A stretch of DNA of 35,557 nucleotides from Candidatus Melainabacteria bacterium GWF2_37_15 (GTDB lineage: Bacteria > Cyanobacteriota > Vampirovibrionia > Gastranaerophilales > UBA9971): assembly GCA_001784565.1 (NCBI GenBank), contig MFRL01000018.1, positions 1-35,557 on the forward strand. Reading direction: 5' to 3'. Positions within the stretch are counted from its first letter, which is position 1; each line of letters begins with the position of its first letter. Positions 14,404 through 22,610 of this stretch are shown piece after piece. A model generated the notes under the pieces. The model saw nothing but the letters and a program-made list of their open reading frames with translations, searched no databases and was not told where the DNA came from. Both the position numbers and the translations under genes were made by a program.

Positions 14404-14757
14404 TTATAAAATTTGATTTATTTTTTTTAAGCTGTCCGGGTTTAAAATTAAATATTCAGGGTCTTTAAGATCCAGCCTCTTTGGGCCCACACAAAATTCA
14501 ATAAATCTAGCTAATGTCTTAGTACCGTAACGACTATTTAATAATTCTCGTATTTTAGGATTAGAATTTTTTTTAACCGAATCCAAGTGGATTATTCCAT
14601 CCTGAGGAACTCCAAAATTGATGGCTTCATTACAAATTTCCCTGATAGCGTCTCTTCCTTTAGGGCAAAGAGTTGAAATGGATTTGTCATTTATTAAAAT
14701 TTCTACCACATCAGATAAATTTGCAGAAAATCCTATTCTTGAACTGTTGTTTATCAT
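14404..14757 (-). CDS. Hypothetical protein, 117 aa
   Basis: I do not recognise this protein. It has no signal peptide or membrane segment. The N-terminus MINNSSRIGFSANLS is polar; the rest is a mix of helices with TLCPKGRDAIREICNEA (about 30-47) and TKTLARFIEFCVGPKRLDL (about 78-97), ending in a proline/leucine-rich tail YLILNPDSLKKINQIL. There are three cysteines but no clear metal motif. It lies alone on the minus strand between the M23 peptidase and the hydrolase, without a strong ribosome site before its ATG. Coding is supported by length and ordinary composition only. Confidence 0.6.
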   Translation of the reverse strand: MINNSSRIGFSANLSDVVEILINDKSISTLCPKGRDAIREICNEAINFGVPQDGIIHLDSVKKNSNPKIRELLNSRYGTKTLARFIEFCVGPKRLDLKDPEYLILNPDSLKKINQIL

Positions 14758-14854
14758 TGCTTCTGTTTTCCAAAACGATTAATATTCATAATGAATATAA
14801 AGCAAAATTATTGCTATATTTCAAAAAAATTGTTTAAAAAATTAACAAATTTAA

Positions 14855-15415
14855 TTAGTTCCCACCCTGCGCGTAAGATGTATATCTTTGATTTTCCCTG
14901 ACATAAACTACATAATCAAGGTAAGCAGGCAGCTTGTATAAATAATCAAGCGGATTTATGGCACTTCCTCTATAAACAACTTCAAAATGCAGGTGCGGCC
15001 CTGTAGACCTGCCGGTTGAGCCAATATATCCTATAATTTGTCCTCTGCGGACATAATCGCCTTTATTAACCAGGTTTTGGGAGTTATGAGCGTATCTTGT
15101 CTGTACCCGTGGAACCTTGGGAATATCAGGATAATTGTGGTCTATTACTATACATTTTCCATATCCGCCATCCCAGCCGCTATAGATCACTTTCCCTTCC
15201 TGTAGCGCGTAGATAGGACTATTTTGGTTAGCAGCTATGTCTATGCCGCTGTGATATCCCCATTGCCTTGAAAATGGATCAATCCTGGGGCCGAATGGGG
15301 AGGATATACTGCCTTGTGTAGGGGCTGCCAGTTTGTGTTTTTCTTTGGAATAGCAAGGAGAAATAAAAAATAACAATACTAAAAAAACTGTTAATATGTT
15401 CGTTAAAATTCGCAT
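14855..15415 (-). CDS. Secreted M23-family metallopeptidase
   Basis: A 186-residue exported LytM/NlpD-type zinc endopeptidase or endopeptidase-like regulator that acts on peptidoglycan cross-links. Signal peptide 1-23 (FLVLLFFISPCYS). The M23 domain spans about 34-160: ISSPFGPRIDPF, YHSGIDIA (ligands H55 and D59), RYAHN (H109) and GPHLHFE (H140, H142). All ligands and catalytic histidines are present, so it should be active. There is no LysM or coiled-coil domain, which makes it a minimal version. It is transcribed divergently from glmS. No strong ribosome site is seen before the ATG. Confidence 0.92.
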   Translation of the reverse strand: MRILTNILTVFLVLLFFISPCYSKEKHKLAAPTQGSISSPFGPRIDPFSRQWGYHSGIDIAANQNSPIYALQEGKVIYSGWDGGYGKCIVIDHNYPDIPKVPRVQTRYAHNSQNLVNKGDYVRRGQIIGYIGSTGRSTGPHLHFEVVYRGSAINPLDYLYKLPAYLDYVVYVRENQRYTSYAQGGN

Positions 15416-15521
15416 ATTATTTTATATCGGCAAACCTTTATAAATTCTTTATTTCAAAAAGTAACAATATTCTGGTATCCTATAAATATGAATTGGGGCT
15501 AAAGGAATAATGGTGATTTAA

Positions 15522-17366
15522 ATGTGCGGTATAGTTGGCTGTATAGGGCATGAGGCTTTAGTAAGGTTTTTAATTGAAGGGCTGGAAAAGCTTGAATACA
15601 GGGGATATGACTCTTCAGGCATAGCTTTTCATAATGGCGAAGAAGTAAAGATTTATAAAGCACAGGGTAAGCTTATAAATTTAAAAAACCTTTTAAATGG
15701 CTGCCTGTCTGAAAACAGTAACTTAAAAGCAGGCATTGGCCATATAAGATGGGCAACTCATGGCGTGCCAAACGAAACAAACGCTCACCCTCATATAAGT
15801 TTTGAAAATAAAGTCGCAATAGTTCACAACGGCATAATAGAAAACTACAAGGAATTAAAAAAAGAATTAATTGAAAAAGGGTATAAATTCTCTTCGCAGA
15901 CAGATACTGAAGTAATAGCGCATTTAATAGAAGACAGCCTTAAAAATACCGATAGCTACAGTGCTGCAATGCGGCATGCCCTGAAGAAACTACAGGGGGC
16001 CTATGCTCTTGGGGTAATTTTTAAAGAAAATCCAGAAACCCTTTTTGCAGCAAGGAAAAGCGCACCGCTAATTATTGGAGTGGGTGAAAATAGTAACTTC
16101 ATAGCAAGCGATGTGCCTGCAATTCTTGAATATACTAAAAAAGTGATATACCTGGATGATAATGAAATTGCGCAAATACAGGGTTCATCGTATAAAATTA
16201 TGGATTTAGAAGGTAATATTCTTGAAAAGCAGGTGGAAATTATTCCCTGGGAGCCTGTTGCTATCAGCAAAATGGGCTACAAGCATTTCATGATGAAAGA
16301 AATACACGAACAGCCTGATGTAATAAGGCAAACCCTTTTTGATAAATTAAGATGTTTTTCCGAGCCGTTACATTTGCCGGAAGTAAAATTAACTCATGAT
16401 ACCCTTGAAAAGCTTGATAGAATACAGATTATAGCCTGTGGGACTTCGCTTCATGCTGCTATGGTAGGTAAATATTTGATTGAGGAGTTCATCGGCATCC
16501 CTGTGGATATTGAAGCATCTAGCGAATACATATATAAAAGAACGGTCATAAGTAAAAATTCTCTTATTATAGGGGTTTCCCAGTCAGGAGAAACCGCTGA
16601 TACCCTCACAGCAATCCGTCAGGCAAAATCTAAAGGTTCGCATGTGCTTGTTATAACAAATAGACCGGATTCTACCATGGCAAGAGAAGCTGACAGCCTG
16701 CTGCCCGTAAATGCCGGGTTTGAAGTGAGTGTTGCTGCTACAAAGTCATATACAGCGCAGCTTATGGCTTTTTATCTTTTTGCTATTTACCTTGCTGAAA
16801 TTAAGAATTCTTTGCCACAGGAAGAAATTGAGGAATACAAAAAAGAGCTTTTGCAACTGCCTCAAAAGGTTGAAATGATTCTTAGCAATAAGGAAGAAAT
16901 TAACGAATGCGCAATAAAATTCCATAATACAAGGAATTTTATATACATCGCACGGGGAATTAATTATCCTGTAGCCTTAGAAGGGGCATTAAAGCTGAAA
17001 GAAATAAGTTATATAAACGCAACAGGCTACCCTGCCGGCGAATTAAAGCATGGACCGATCGCTATGCTTGATGATACTATTCCTGTTCTTTCAGTATTGG
17101 TTCCAGGGAAGGTATATGAAAAGGTTTTATCTAACAGTGAAGAATCGAAGGCCCGTAATGCCAGCATGATCGCTGTTACTTCCGCGGATGATGAGAATTT
17201 GGAATCAATTTTTGACTATATAATTAAAATTCCAAAAACGCATGAGATTTTTTCGCCTATATTAACGACCATACCTTTGCAGTTACTGGCGTATTATATA
17301 GCAGAGTATCTTGGTAAGGACATTGACCAGCCACGGAACCTGGCGAAGTCTGTTACTGTGGAGTAA
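15522..17366 (+). CDS. glmS: Glutamine-fructose-6-phosphate aminotransferase
   Basis: A 614-residue enzyme that makes glucosamine-6-phosphate from fructose-6-phosphate and glutamine, the entry step to peptidoglycan, lipopolysaccharide and amino-sugar polymers. The start MCGIVG is fixed because Cys2 becomes the N-terminal nucleophile of the class II amidotransferase domain; HIRWATHG and HNGIIENY are also there. Two SIS sugar-isomerase domains follow, with IIACGTSLHA and SQSGETADT, and the C-terminus NLAKSVTVE closes the active site. No glmS ribozyme precedes it. GGTGAT lies four nt before the ATG and may serve as ribosome site. It supplies precursors for the polysaccharide locus nearby. Confidence 0.97.
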   Translation: MCGIVGCIGHEALVRFLIEGLEKLEYRGYDSSGIAFHNGEEVKIYKAQGKLINLKNLLNGCLSENSNLKAGIGHIRWATHGVPNETNAHPHISFENKVAIVHNGIIENYKELKKELIEKGYKFSSQTDTEVIAHLIEDSLKNTDSYSAAMRHALKKLQGAYALGVIFKENPETLFAARKSAPLIIGVGENSNFIASDVPAILEYTKKVIYLDDNEIAQIQGSSYKIMDLEGNILEKQVEIIPWEPVAISKMGYKHFMMKEIHEQPDVIRQTLFDKLRCFSEPLHLPEVKLTHDTLEKLDRIQIIACGTSLHAAMVGKYLIEEFIGIPVDIEASSEYIYKRTVISKNSLIIGVSQSGETADTLTAIRQAKSKGSHVLVITNRPDSTMAREADSLLPVNAGFEVSVAATKSYTAQLMAFYLFAIYLAEIKNSLPQEEIEEYKKELLQLPQKVEMILSNKEEINECAIKFHNTRNFIYIARGINYPVALEGALKLKEISYINATGYPAGELKHGPIAMLDDTIPVLSVLVPGKVYEKVLSNSEESKARNASMIAVTSADDENLESIFDYIIKIPKTHEIFSPILTTIPLQLLAYYIAEYLGKDIDQPRNLAKSVTVE

Positions 17367-17370
17367 TTAC

Positions 17371-17437
17371 CGTCATCCTGAGCGTAGCGAAGGATCTGTT
17401 TCAACAGATTCTTCGGGCTAAAGCCCTCAGAATGACG
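17371..17437. repeat. Palindromic repeat after glmS, TCATCCTGAG/TCATTCTGAG arms
   Basis: The left arm CGTCATCCTGAG...GGATCTGTT and the right arm, reversed CGTCATTCTGAGGG...GAATCTGTT, form an imperfect inverted repeat. They share ends with the element at 12136-12297 and the single arm at 28739-28767. It lies 4 nt past the glmS stop. Confidence 0.75.
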
Positions 17438-17452
17438 AAACACATAAAAATT

Positions 17453-17485
17453 AAAAGAGGCTGGTGCGCACCAGCCTCTTTTTCC
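17453..17485. terminator. Bidirectional terminator between glmS and HU genes
   Basis: AAAAGAGGCTGGTGC (17453-17467) faces its complement GCACCAGCCTCTTTT (17468-17482) followed by T's. A's on the left and T's on the right give correct polarity for both convergent genes. Confidence 0.85.
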
Positions 17486-17504
17486 AAACTAGTTAAGTAA
17501 ATTC

Positions 17505-17780
17505 TTACTTATTTACTAATTCTTTGAATTTTTTACCAGCTGTAAATGTTGGAACTGTTTTAGCAGGTATTTTAATTTCTTTACCGGTTTGTGGATTTCT
17601 GCCGGTTCTTGCTGCTCTTTTGCGTGATTCAAAAGTTCCAAAGCCAACTAATGTAACTTTTTTACCTTTTGCAACTGTTTTTTCCACAACGTCAACGAAT
17701 GCTGATAAAACTTCAGAAACGTCTTTTTGAGTAGCTTTCGCTTTTTTTGCCACTTCTTGTACTAATTCTTCTTTGTTCAT
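17505..17780 (-). CDS. hup: HU family DNA-binding protein
   Basis: A 91-residue nucleoid-associated histone-like protein that bends DNA non-specifically. Typical features: N-terminal MNKEELVQEVAKKAKATQKD, the VTLVGFGTFESRKRAARTGR core with the flexible arm GRNPQTGKEIKIPA that inserts a proline into the minor groove, and VPTFTAGKKFKELVNK. Length is standard. AAAGGAG lies eight nt before the ATG, one of the better ribosome sites in the region, and a TATAAT -10 is placed for a short leader. An HU gene isolated from replication or recombination genes is common. HU is well expressed, so the strong signals are expected. Confidence 0.96.
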   Translation of the reverse strand: MNKEELVQEVAKKAKATQKDVSEVLSAFVDVVEKTVAKGKKVTLVGFGTFESRKRAARTGRNPQTGKEIKIPAKTVPTFTAGKKFKELVNK

Positions 17781-17822
17781 TTAGGTCTCCTTTCCAAAAA
17801 AACCATTTAACCCACAAGTACT

Positions 17823-17850
17823 ATTATATTGATATTAGCAAATTGTGCAA
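17823..17850 (-). promoter_or_regulatory. Probable HU promoter
   Basis: On the minus strand, TTGCAC (complement of 17845-17850), a 16-nt spacer, then TATAAT (complement of 17823-17828). The start would lie near 17816, giving a leader of about 35 nt that includes the AAGGAG site. Confidence 0.5.
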
Positions 17851-17921
17851 GAGGTTTTCTACAATTTAGTTTACAGATTTTAAAATTTAATTAACTTGAA
17901 ATGTTAATTAAAAACGGCAAA

Positions 17922-17962
17922 TTTTAGTTGTAGGAGCCACTATACAGCTTCTACAACTAAAA
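17922..17962. repeat. AT-rich hairpin downstream of the Thr-rich gene
   Basis: TTTTAGTTGTAGGAGC pairs with GCTTCTACAACTAAAA (one G-T pair), loop of nine nt. It lies 23 nt past the stop of the Thr-rich minus-strand gene. As with the GC-rich hairpins, T's precede and A's follow. Confidence 0.65.
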
Positions 17963-17985
17963 AAATACTAAATAAATAAATTTAA

Positions 17986-18369
17986 TTAATCAATAATTAT
18001 TATGTCGTCATCATTTCCGGTACTACTGGAAGTAGTAGTTGAACTTGTTGTGTCTGGAGAATATGAACCTGACCGGGAATAATAAGTAGTATCACTGGTA
18101 GTGGTAGAAGGAGTAGTTGTAGTAGTCGTTGTAGTAGTGGTAGTAGGGTTAGTATTAAGATATTTTTCTTTTGCTTTTTCCAGTAAATGCTTGCCTACTG
18201 TTTCTACGGATTCTTTTATCAGTTCTTTCATTAAATCATCAGCAAAGCAGACTTTTCCGTCTGTACATACTTGTTTTCCGGAGTTTGGATTACTGTAATC
18301 ATTCACAGCAAATGCTGGTGTACTTATGATAAAAGCTAAAATAAATGCAACACTTTTAATTCTTTTCAT
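17986..18369 (-). CDS. Small secreted Thr/Ser-rich protein, unknown
   Basis: A 127-residue exported protein. Signal peptide SVAFILAFIISTPAFA (cleavage about 22). The mature protein has a helical part with GKQVCTDGKVCFADDLMKE (two cysteines that could pair) and ELIKESVETVGKHLLEKAKEKY, then a low-complexity stretch of eleven consecutive threonines (about 77-87), further TTT/SSS runs, and an acidic end GNDDDIIIID. The threonine run uses all four ACN codons, so it is held by selection on the protein rather than being a recent trinucleotide expansion. Such linkers are often surface-exposed and glycosylated, but that is conjecture. No family is recognised. Confidence 0.7.
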   Translation of the reverse strand: MKRIKSVAFILAFIISTPAFAVNDYSNPNSGKQVCTDGKVCFADDLMKELIKESVETVGKHLLEKAKEKYLNTNPTTTTTTTTTTTPSTTTSDTTYYSRSGSYSPDTTSSTTTSSSTGNDDDIIIID

Positions 18370-18473
18370 GCAAAACCCCTAACCTTTAAAATTACCTAAT
18401 TGTTTTTATAAAGTCAGGGTTTATTATATATGTTTGTTTAATAAAAAACAAGCATGTTAATAAAATTATATAT

Positions 18474-18546
18474 ATTTGGAGGGAAGTCCGGCTTCGCCGG
18501 ACTTCCCTCCAAATAGTGCGGGGGCGCCGAAGGCGCCCCCGCACTA
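18474..18546. repeat. Tandem pair of long perfect hairpins
   Basis: First stem 18474-18492 / 18496-18514 (19 bp, loop TTC). Second stem 18514-18528 / 18532-18546 (15 bp, loop GAA). The T at 18514 is shared by both. They lie in a 219-nt gap between two minus-strand genes. Confidence 0.87.
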
Positions 18547-18588
18547 GCTAAGATAAAAAACTGGTTTTTTAAATCTTAATTTTTGGCC

Positions 18589-19731
18589 TTAACTTGCCGC
18601 AATTATTGTTTTGCATACCTGGTCAAAATCTTTATCTCTTATTATTTGGTAAGAATTACGCCCCAGCGTTTCAGAATTATTGCATGCTTTTATAATATTT
18701 TCAGCTAGTTTTTCAGAGTCCATATACGGGAAAATATAGCCGTTATAATTATTTTTAACAAGGTCATAACTGCAACCCACTTTGTCTGAAACAATTACAG
18801 GCAAATTAAAGTTCATTGCCTCGTTTACAACCAGGCCCCACGGTTCAACGATTGATGGGAGGACAAAAACATCTGCTATAGAATAATAAAGCGTTAATTT
18901 TTTAAACTGCTGGAATGGTACTAATTGGACAAAGTCCTGCAACCCTTTTTCTATTATGTAACTTTTTATTTGAAAATCAAGGTTTCCGCCCCCTACGAAG
19001 ATACATATAATATTTTTCTTTTTTTTCCGAATTCTGTCTACTGCGTTAATAAGCGTAAAAGGATTTTTCTCTTTTACAAAACGGCCTACGTATAGTATTA
19101 CTTTTTTCTTTTCATTAATGCCAAGAGCCTTTTTAATCAGGCTTTTTTTGTGCTTGAGCTTAAGATAGCGTTGTCTGTATTTGTTGTTGTCCACAGGGGA
19201 ATACGCAAAGTGAATTTTGTCTGATATGCCTGAATTCATTGTTTCAAGAAATTCCCTAACTTTTGTTCCATATGCTATAAATCCTGAAAACATGAAATTA
19301 TTTATATAAAGAGGTTTCACTATACTTTTTAACAAAGTAGCGCCTGAGAGATTATCTTCCTCCCATAAAACAGCTTTTTTGCCCCATATTTTTGAGGCCA
19401 GGGCATAAAAAGGCCCTATAAACCTTGTCCCTCCTTTAAAAATTATGGTTGAATAGTTGTTTAATATTATGTCTTCTATAAGGCTGAAACCTCCAAGATA
19501 GAAAAACCTGTTTTGAAAGGGAATTTTAATAAGTTTTGTATCTTCCAGTATTTTATATTTATAGCTGGCATTTTTTAAATAATCTATGTTCCATTCCCGA
19601 TCAGGTTCCCGATATGCGCAGGCAGCTACAGTGAAATCAATTTCAGGGTATTTAGCCAGATTTTCAAAAAAATCATGCATATAGGGAGCTATGATGTTAG
19701 TTATAAACAGGATTTTCTTTTTGATGTTCAC
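18589..19731 (-). CDS. Glycosyltransferase family 4 protein
   Basis: A 380-residue cytoplasmic retaining glycosyltransferase of the GT4/GT-B type. The N-terminal half starts KKILFITNIIAPYMHDFF; the C-terminal donor domain (about 200-380) has VGRFVKEKNPFTLINAV, VPFQQFKKLTLYYSIADVFVLPS and the signature EPWGLVVNEAM (the EX7E-like nucleotide-sugar site). The GTG at 19731 is used because AGGAGG lies seven nt upstream; the gene begins inside the upstream polymerase gene (35-nt overlap), so translation is coupled. It is the last gene of the export part of the polysaccharide locus. Sugar and linkage cannot be told. Confidence 0.88.
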   Translation of the reverse strand: MNIKKKILFITNIIAPYMHDFFENLAKYPEIDFTVAACAYREPDREWNIDYLKNASYKYKILEDTKLIKIPFQNRFFYLGGFSLIEDIILNNYSTIIFKGGTRFIGPFYALASKIWGKKAVLWEEDNLSGATLLKSIVKPLYINNFMFSGFIAYGTKVREFLETMNSGISDKIHFAYSPVDNNKYRQRYLKLKHKKSLIKKALGINEKKKVILYVGRFVKEKNPFTLINAVDRIRKKKKNIICIFVGGGNLDFQIKSYIIEKGLQDFVQLVPFQQFKKLTLYYSIADVFVLPSIVEPWGLVVNEAMNFNLPVIVSDKVGCSYDLVKNNYNGYIFPYMDSEKLAENIIKACNNSETLGRNSYQIIRDKDFDQVCKTIIAAS

Positions 19732-21184
19732 TTAGTGCCCTCCTGATCGACTCAAGGAATCCTAAAAGACTGAAAATAACTATGATAGAAGGAACTGCCG
19801 GGCTTTCTGTGATATAATAAACAAGAAAGAATAATATTATCGTAACGCTCAGGCAGTTAAATATATTGTATTTATTGTGCAAAATGTCTTTAAAATTCCC
19901 GAAAAGTATTAATATAAAGGGAAGGAAAAACAAAAGAGCTATCAGCCCGTAATTATAGAACATTTCAAGGTATATGCTGTGAATATGCGGCTGTTGCATA
20001 GATGGCTCCGGGTGCATTGCAGTAAGGAAAAAAGTTGCCTCCCTGGAAGAATCTATACCAAAACCAAATAATGCCTTGAAAAAGTCGAAATTGCCGGCCC
20101 AATACTGGTTATATAACTCCCAGTTAACCATTCTTATATCAATTGTATCTGTAGAAGCAAAACGATCCTGGATGTTATACAGGGTAGTTTCAGCAAATTC
20201 AGGACAAAAAATCGTTGGTAAAACAATCAAAAATATGGGAGCAAGCAAAAATGCAGGGTTAAAGTTAAAACCTATTTTCTCCTTATAATAAAGTTTTACG
20301 GCAAAAATCAGGCCAATAACTACATGTGTTGCTATAAAGAGAGAAAGAATCGTTCCTTTTTTGATGCCCAGGAGGATTAAAAGCGATAAAATTATGATAT
20401 TCGTAATAATACTCCATTTTGTAGGCTCGTAAAGCTTAAAATCCCTGTTTTTTTGTATATAGAGATAAAAGCCTACAAGCATAATTAAAAGTAGAGCTTC
20501 AAAATCATTTCCTGTGAATCCTCCGTCAATAGCAAGCCTGCCCTGTATAAACATAAGGGTGCTGGTACCTGCTAGAATACTGATACCAAGAAATATAAGG
20601 TAAGTTAAAGAAGTAAAGGAAAAGAAACTTATAAGGTTCTGTAGGGTGGGCTTTAGCCCACCGGATTTAAACGACATAAACCCTGCCACAAAGGCAATTA
20701 ATGGAGCTAAACCTGCCAGGTATACTATATATTTTGTTTCCGAGCTTCCAAATTCCCTGGAAATTGTCCCAAGCCCTGATTTTATAGCGCTGTGTTTAAG
20801 TCCAAGGTTGTTGTGAATCCATAAGTCAATATAGCTTGATGAGCGAAAATCTGTTTTGTAAAAAATTGCATAAATTGTACTTATGATGAAAAAGAAAAAT
20901 AGGTATCTGAAAGGTTTGTAGCTCCATAAATAATCGAAGTGTTTAAAAATAAAATAAAACGATACCAGGGTTGTTAAAAGGAATACTACGGCATGGGGCT
21001 TGATTTCAAGCCCCATAGGCCCCAGTATTTTTTGCCCAAAGAATATCCATATAACTGTCAATTGAATTAAAAAATAGGCAATAACAGGTTTTTTAATCGA
21101 TTCGTTAAACAGGTATATTAATAGGCCAAGCCCGGTAATTAGTATTCCTAATAAAAGAATAGGGTCAATCTGCATGCTGGTCAT
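19697..21184 (-). CDS. wzy: O-antigen ligase/polymerase-like protein (Wzy)
   Basis: A 495-residue integral membrane protein with about ten to twelve helices and a long periplasmic loop (about 320-400). That loop contains the RMVNWELYNQYW, FGFGIDSSRE and HIHSIYLEMFYNYG segments typical of the O-antigen ligase/Wzy superfamily, with His and Arg/Glu positions that act on undecaprenyl-linked glycans. It probably polymerises repeat units in the periplasm. Start and stop overlap neighbours (ATGA with the upstream Wzz-type gene). Residues 174-181 (SGGLKPTL) translate a palindrome at 20641-20662 that looks like an inserted repeat in a periplasmic or cytoplasmic loop. The exact role of ligase versus polymerase is inferred from the locus. 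Confidence 0.85.
   Translation of the reverse strand: MTSMQIDPILLLGILITGLGLLIYLFNESIKKPVIAYFLIQLTVIWIFFGQKILGPMGLEIKPHAVVFLLTTLVSFYFIFKHFDYLWSYKPFRYLFFFFIISTIYAIFYKTDFRSSSYIDLWIHNNLGLKHSAIKSGLGTISREFGSSETKYIVYLAGLAPLIAFVAGFMSFKSGGLKPTLQNLISFFSFTSLTYLIFLGISILAGTSTLMFIQGRLAIDGGFTGNDFEALLLIMLVGFYLYIQKNRDFKLYEPTKWSIITNIIILSLLILLGIKKGTILSLFIATHVVIGLIFAVKLYYKEKIGFNFNPAFLLAPIFLIVLPTIFCPEFAETTLYNIQDRFASTDTIDIRMVNWELYNQYWAGNFDFFKALFGFGIDSSREATFFLTAMHPEPSMQQPHIHSIYLEMFYNYGLIALLFFLPFILILFGNFKDILHNKYNIFNCLSVTIILFFLVYYITESPAVPSIIVIFSLLGFLESIRRALSEHQKENPVYN
20641..20662. repeat. GGTGGGCTTTAGCCCACC palindrome inside wzy
   Basis: A stem GGTGGGCT / AGCCCACC around TT, with GTAG before it. A related palindrome GTGGGCCTTTGGCCCAC lies at about 12196-12212 in a non-coding repeat. 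In wzy it is translated in frame as SGGLKPTL. Confidence 0.6.
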
Positions 21185-22581
21185 ACGGCAAAACTTTCCA
21201 TATCATTAAGTTTTATTTTGTTTTCTATATAATTTTTAACCCAGGCTGCTGCAATACCTGCAATAACGCCAAGGTAAAGGAAGCCAAGAAATTTGAACAA
21301 GAGGTCAGCGAGCACAAAAACAGGTTTTGATGGTGCGTCAAGTATAAAAATATTGTTAACAATACTGTTTTCGTTTAATTTTGCTTCTAATTGTTTAGCT
21401 TTAACGCTTTCATAAGCGCTTTTTAATGCTGACTCCTGTTTTTTAAGTTCTTCAAGTCCCAAAATCTTTTCAGGAAGAGTAGATTCTCTTTGAAGCAGGT
21501 TGTTTACGCCTCTTTGCATCTGTTTAAGTTCGTTAGCGAGAGAAACTTTCTCTGCTTTGGCCATTGCCATTTCTTTTATCACATCCTGGGAAGATTCGTC
21601 ATAAATACCCCTTACATCCGTTTCTTTAATTTTTAGGTTTGTGAATGCCTGGTTTTGTCTTTCTTTTATGATATGGTCAAGGGTTTTAACTTCGTTTTGT
21701 GCTGAAATAACTTTTGGGTAATTTTCTGTAAAAGTGCCGTTCAAATCAGCCAGTTTTTGTTGGGATACAGCAAGGTTTGCAAATAGATTGTCAAGATAAG
21801 GGTCCTTTCCGATTGAAGCAGATCTAAGCGCTACTCGGACATCAGAGATACCGATTTGGTCTGCGAGTTCTTTATGTTTTCTATCATAATAATTTATTTT
21901 ACTTTTTGTCAGTTCAATGTCTCTTTCAAGCCCTACTCTAGCTTCAACAAGGACTGTTTTTTCAGCGTCCATATTTACTGCATTATTAGCTATTGTGTAA
22001 TTTTTTATTTCTTTTCTGACTTCTGTAAGGTTATTGTTTATTTCTTCAAGATTTTCTTCAAGATACTTTCTCTGGTTGACTGCCACGGCTTTTCGCATAT
22101 TCATGTTTTCACCCTTAAACTGTTCTACGATTTCGTTAAGGGTATTTCCGGCTGTATCCTTGTTGATCCATTTTAGTGATATGGAGAGAGTATCTGTAGA
22201 AGGTATGATTTTTGTTCTTATGTGTTCTGATAAATAGTTATGCCATTCATCTTCATTTTTAATATTTATTTTTTTAATATCTTTTTCCTGTTTCTGCTTA
22301 AGAGCTTCAAAAACTCTTACAGAGGTGTTTTTTGATTTTAAAACCTGTGCAAGGTTAAATAACGGGTTACTGTAACCACTTTCAGATTTTACAAGTGAAC
22401 CCCCGCCGAATTCAGCAATAATATTTTGTTGAGGGATATCTTTTATAAAGATTTTTGCGCTTGATGAATATAGTGGTTTGTACATGAAAATAAAATAGAA
22501 TAGGAAGAGAGCAAATGCTGATGCGAGTGATATTAGCATTATTTTTTTCTCTTTGAGCATAAGTTTTAATAAATTTCTCAT
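21181..22581 (-). CDS. Wzz/GumC-type polysaccharide chain-length and export protein
   Basis: A 466-residue inner-membrane polysaccharide co-polymerase. One membrane helix near 15-34 (MLISLASAFALFLFYFIF) is followed by the Wzz-type domain (YSSSAKIFIKD), a long periplasmic coiled-coil region (about 170-400, many Glu/Lys heptads) with the GNVR-like LGLEELKKQESAL segment, a proline-rich DAPSKPVFVL and a second helix (about 430-448). There is no fused tyrosine kinase: no Walker A follows, so a separate or absent kinase is implied. It controls chain length and couples the polymerase to the outer-membrane Wza-type protein encoded 29 nt upstream. AGAGGATAACC precedes the ATG. Confidence 0.9.
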   Translation of the reverse strand: MRNLLKLMLKEKKIMLISLASAFALFLFYFIFMYKPLYSSSAKIFIKDIPQQNIIAEFGGGSLVKSESGYSNPLFNLAQVLKSKNTSVRVFEALKQKQEKDIKKINIKNEDEWHNYLSEHIRTKIIPSTDTLSISLKWINKDTAGNTLNEIVEQFKGENMNMRKAVAVNQRKYLEENLEEINNNLTEVRKEIKNYTIANNAVNMDAEKTVLVEARVGLERDIELTKSKINYYDRKHKELADQIGISDVRVALRSASIGKDPYLDNLFANLAVSQQKLADLNGTFTENYPKVISAQNEVKTLDHIIKERQNQAFTNLKIKETDVRGIYDESSQDVIKEMAMAKAEKVSLANELKQMQRGVNNLLQRESTLPEKILGLEELKKQESALKSAYESVKAKQLEAKLNENSIVNNIFILDAPSKPVFVLADLLFKFLGFLYLGVIAGIAAAWVKNYIENKIKLNDMESFAV

Positions 22582-22610
22582 GGTTATCCTCTTTCTTCTT
22601 TATGTCTTAA

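Noticed and set aside
15510-15521. Three-codon leader ORF (Met-Val-Ile) ending directly before glmS
   Set aside because: Ribosome-site spacing to it is too short, and GGTGAT next to the glmS start explains initiation; most likely chance.
18101-18172. CRISPR-like or microsatellite repeat in the TAG/TTG-rich stretch
   Set aside because: It is the codon track of a threonine run with mixed codons; there are no spacers. No CRISPR array was seen anywhere in the window.
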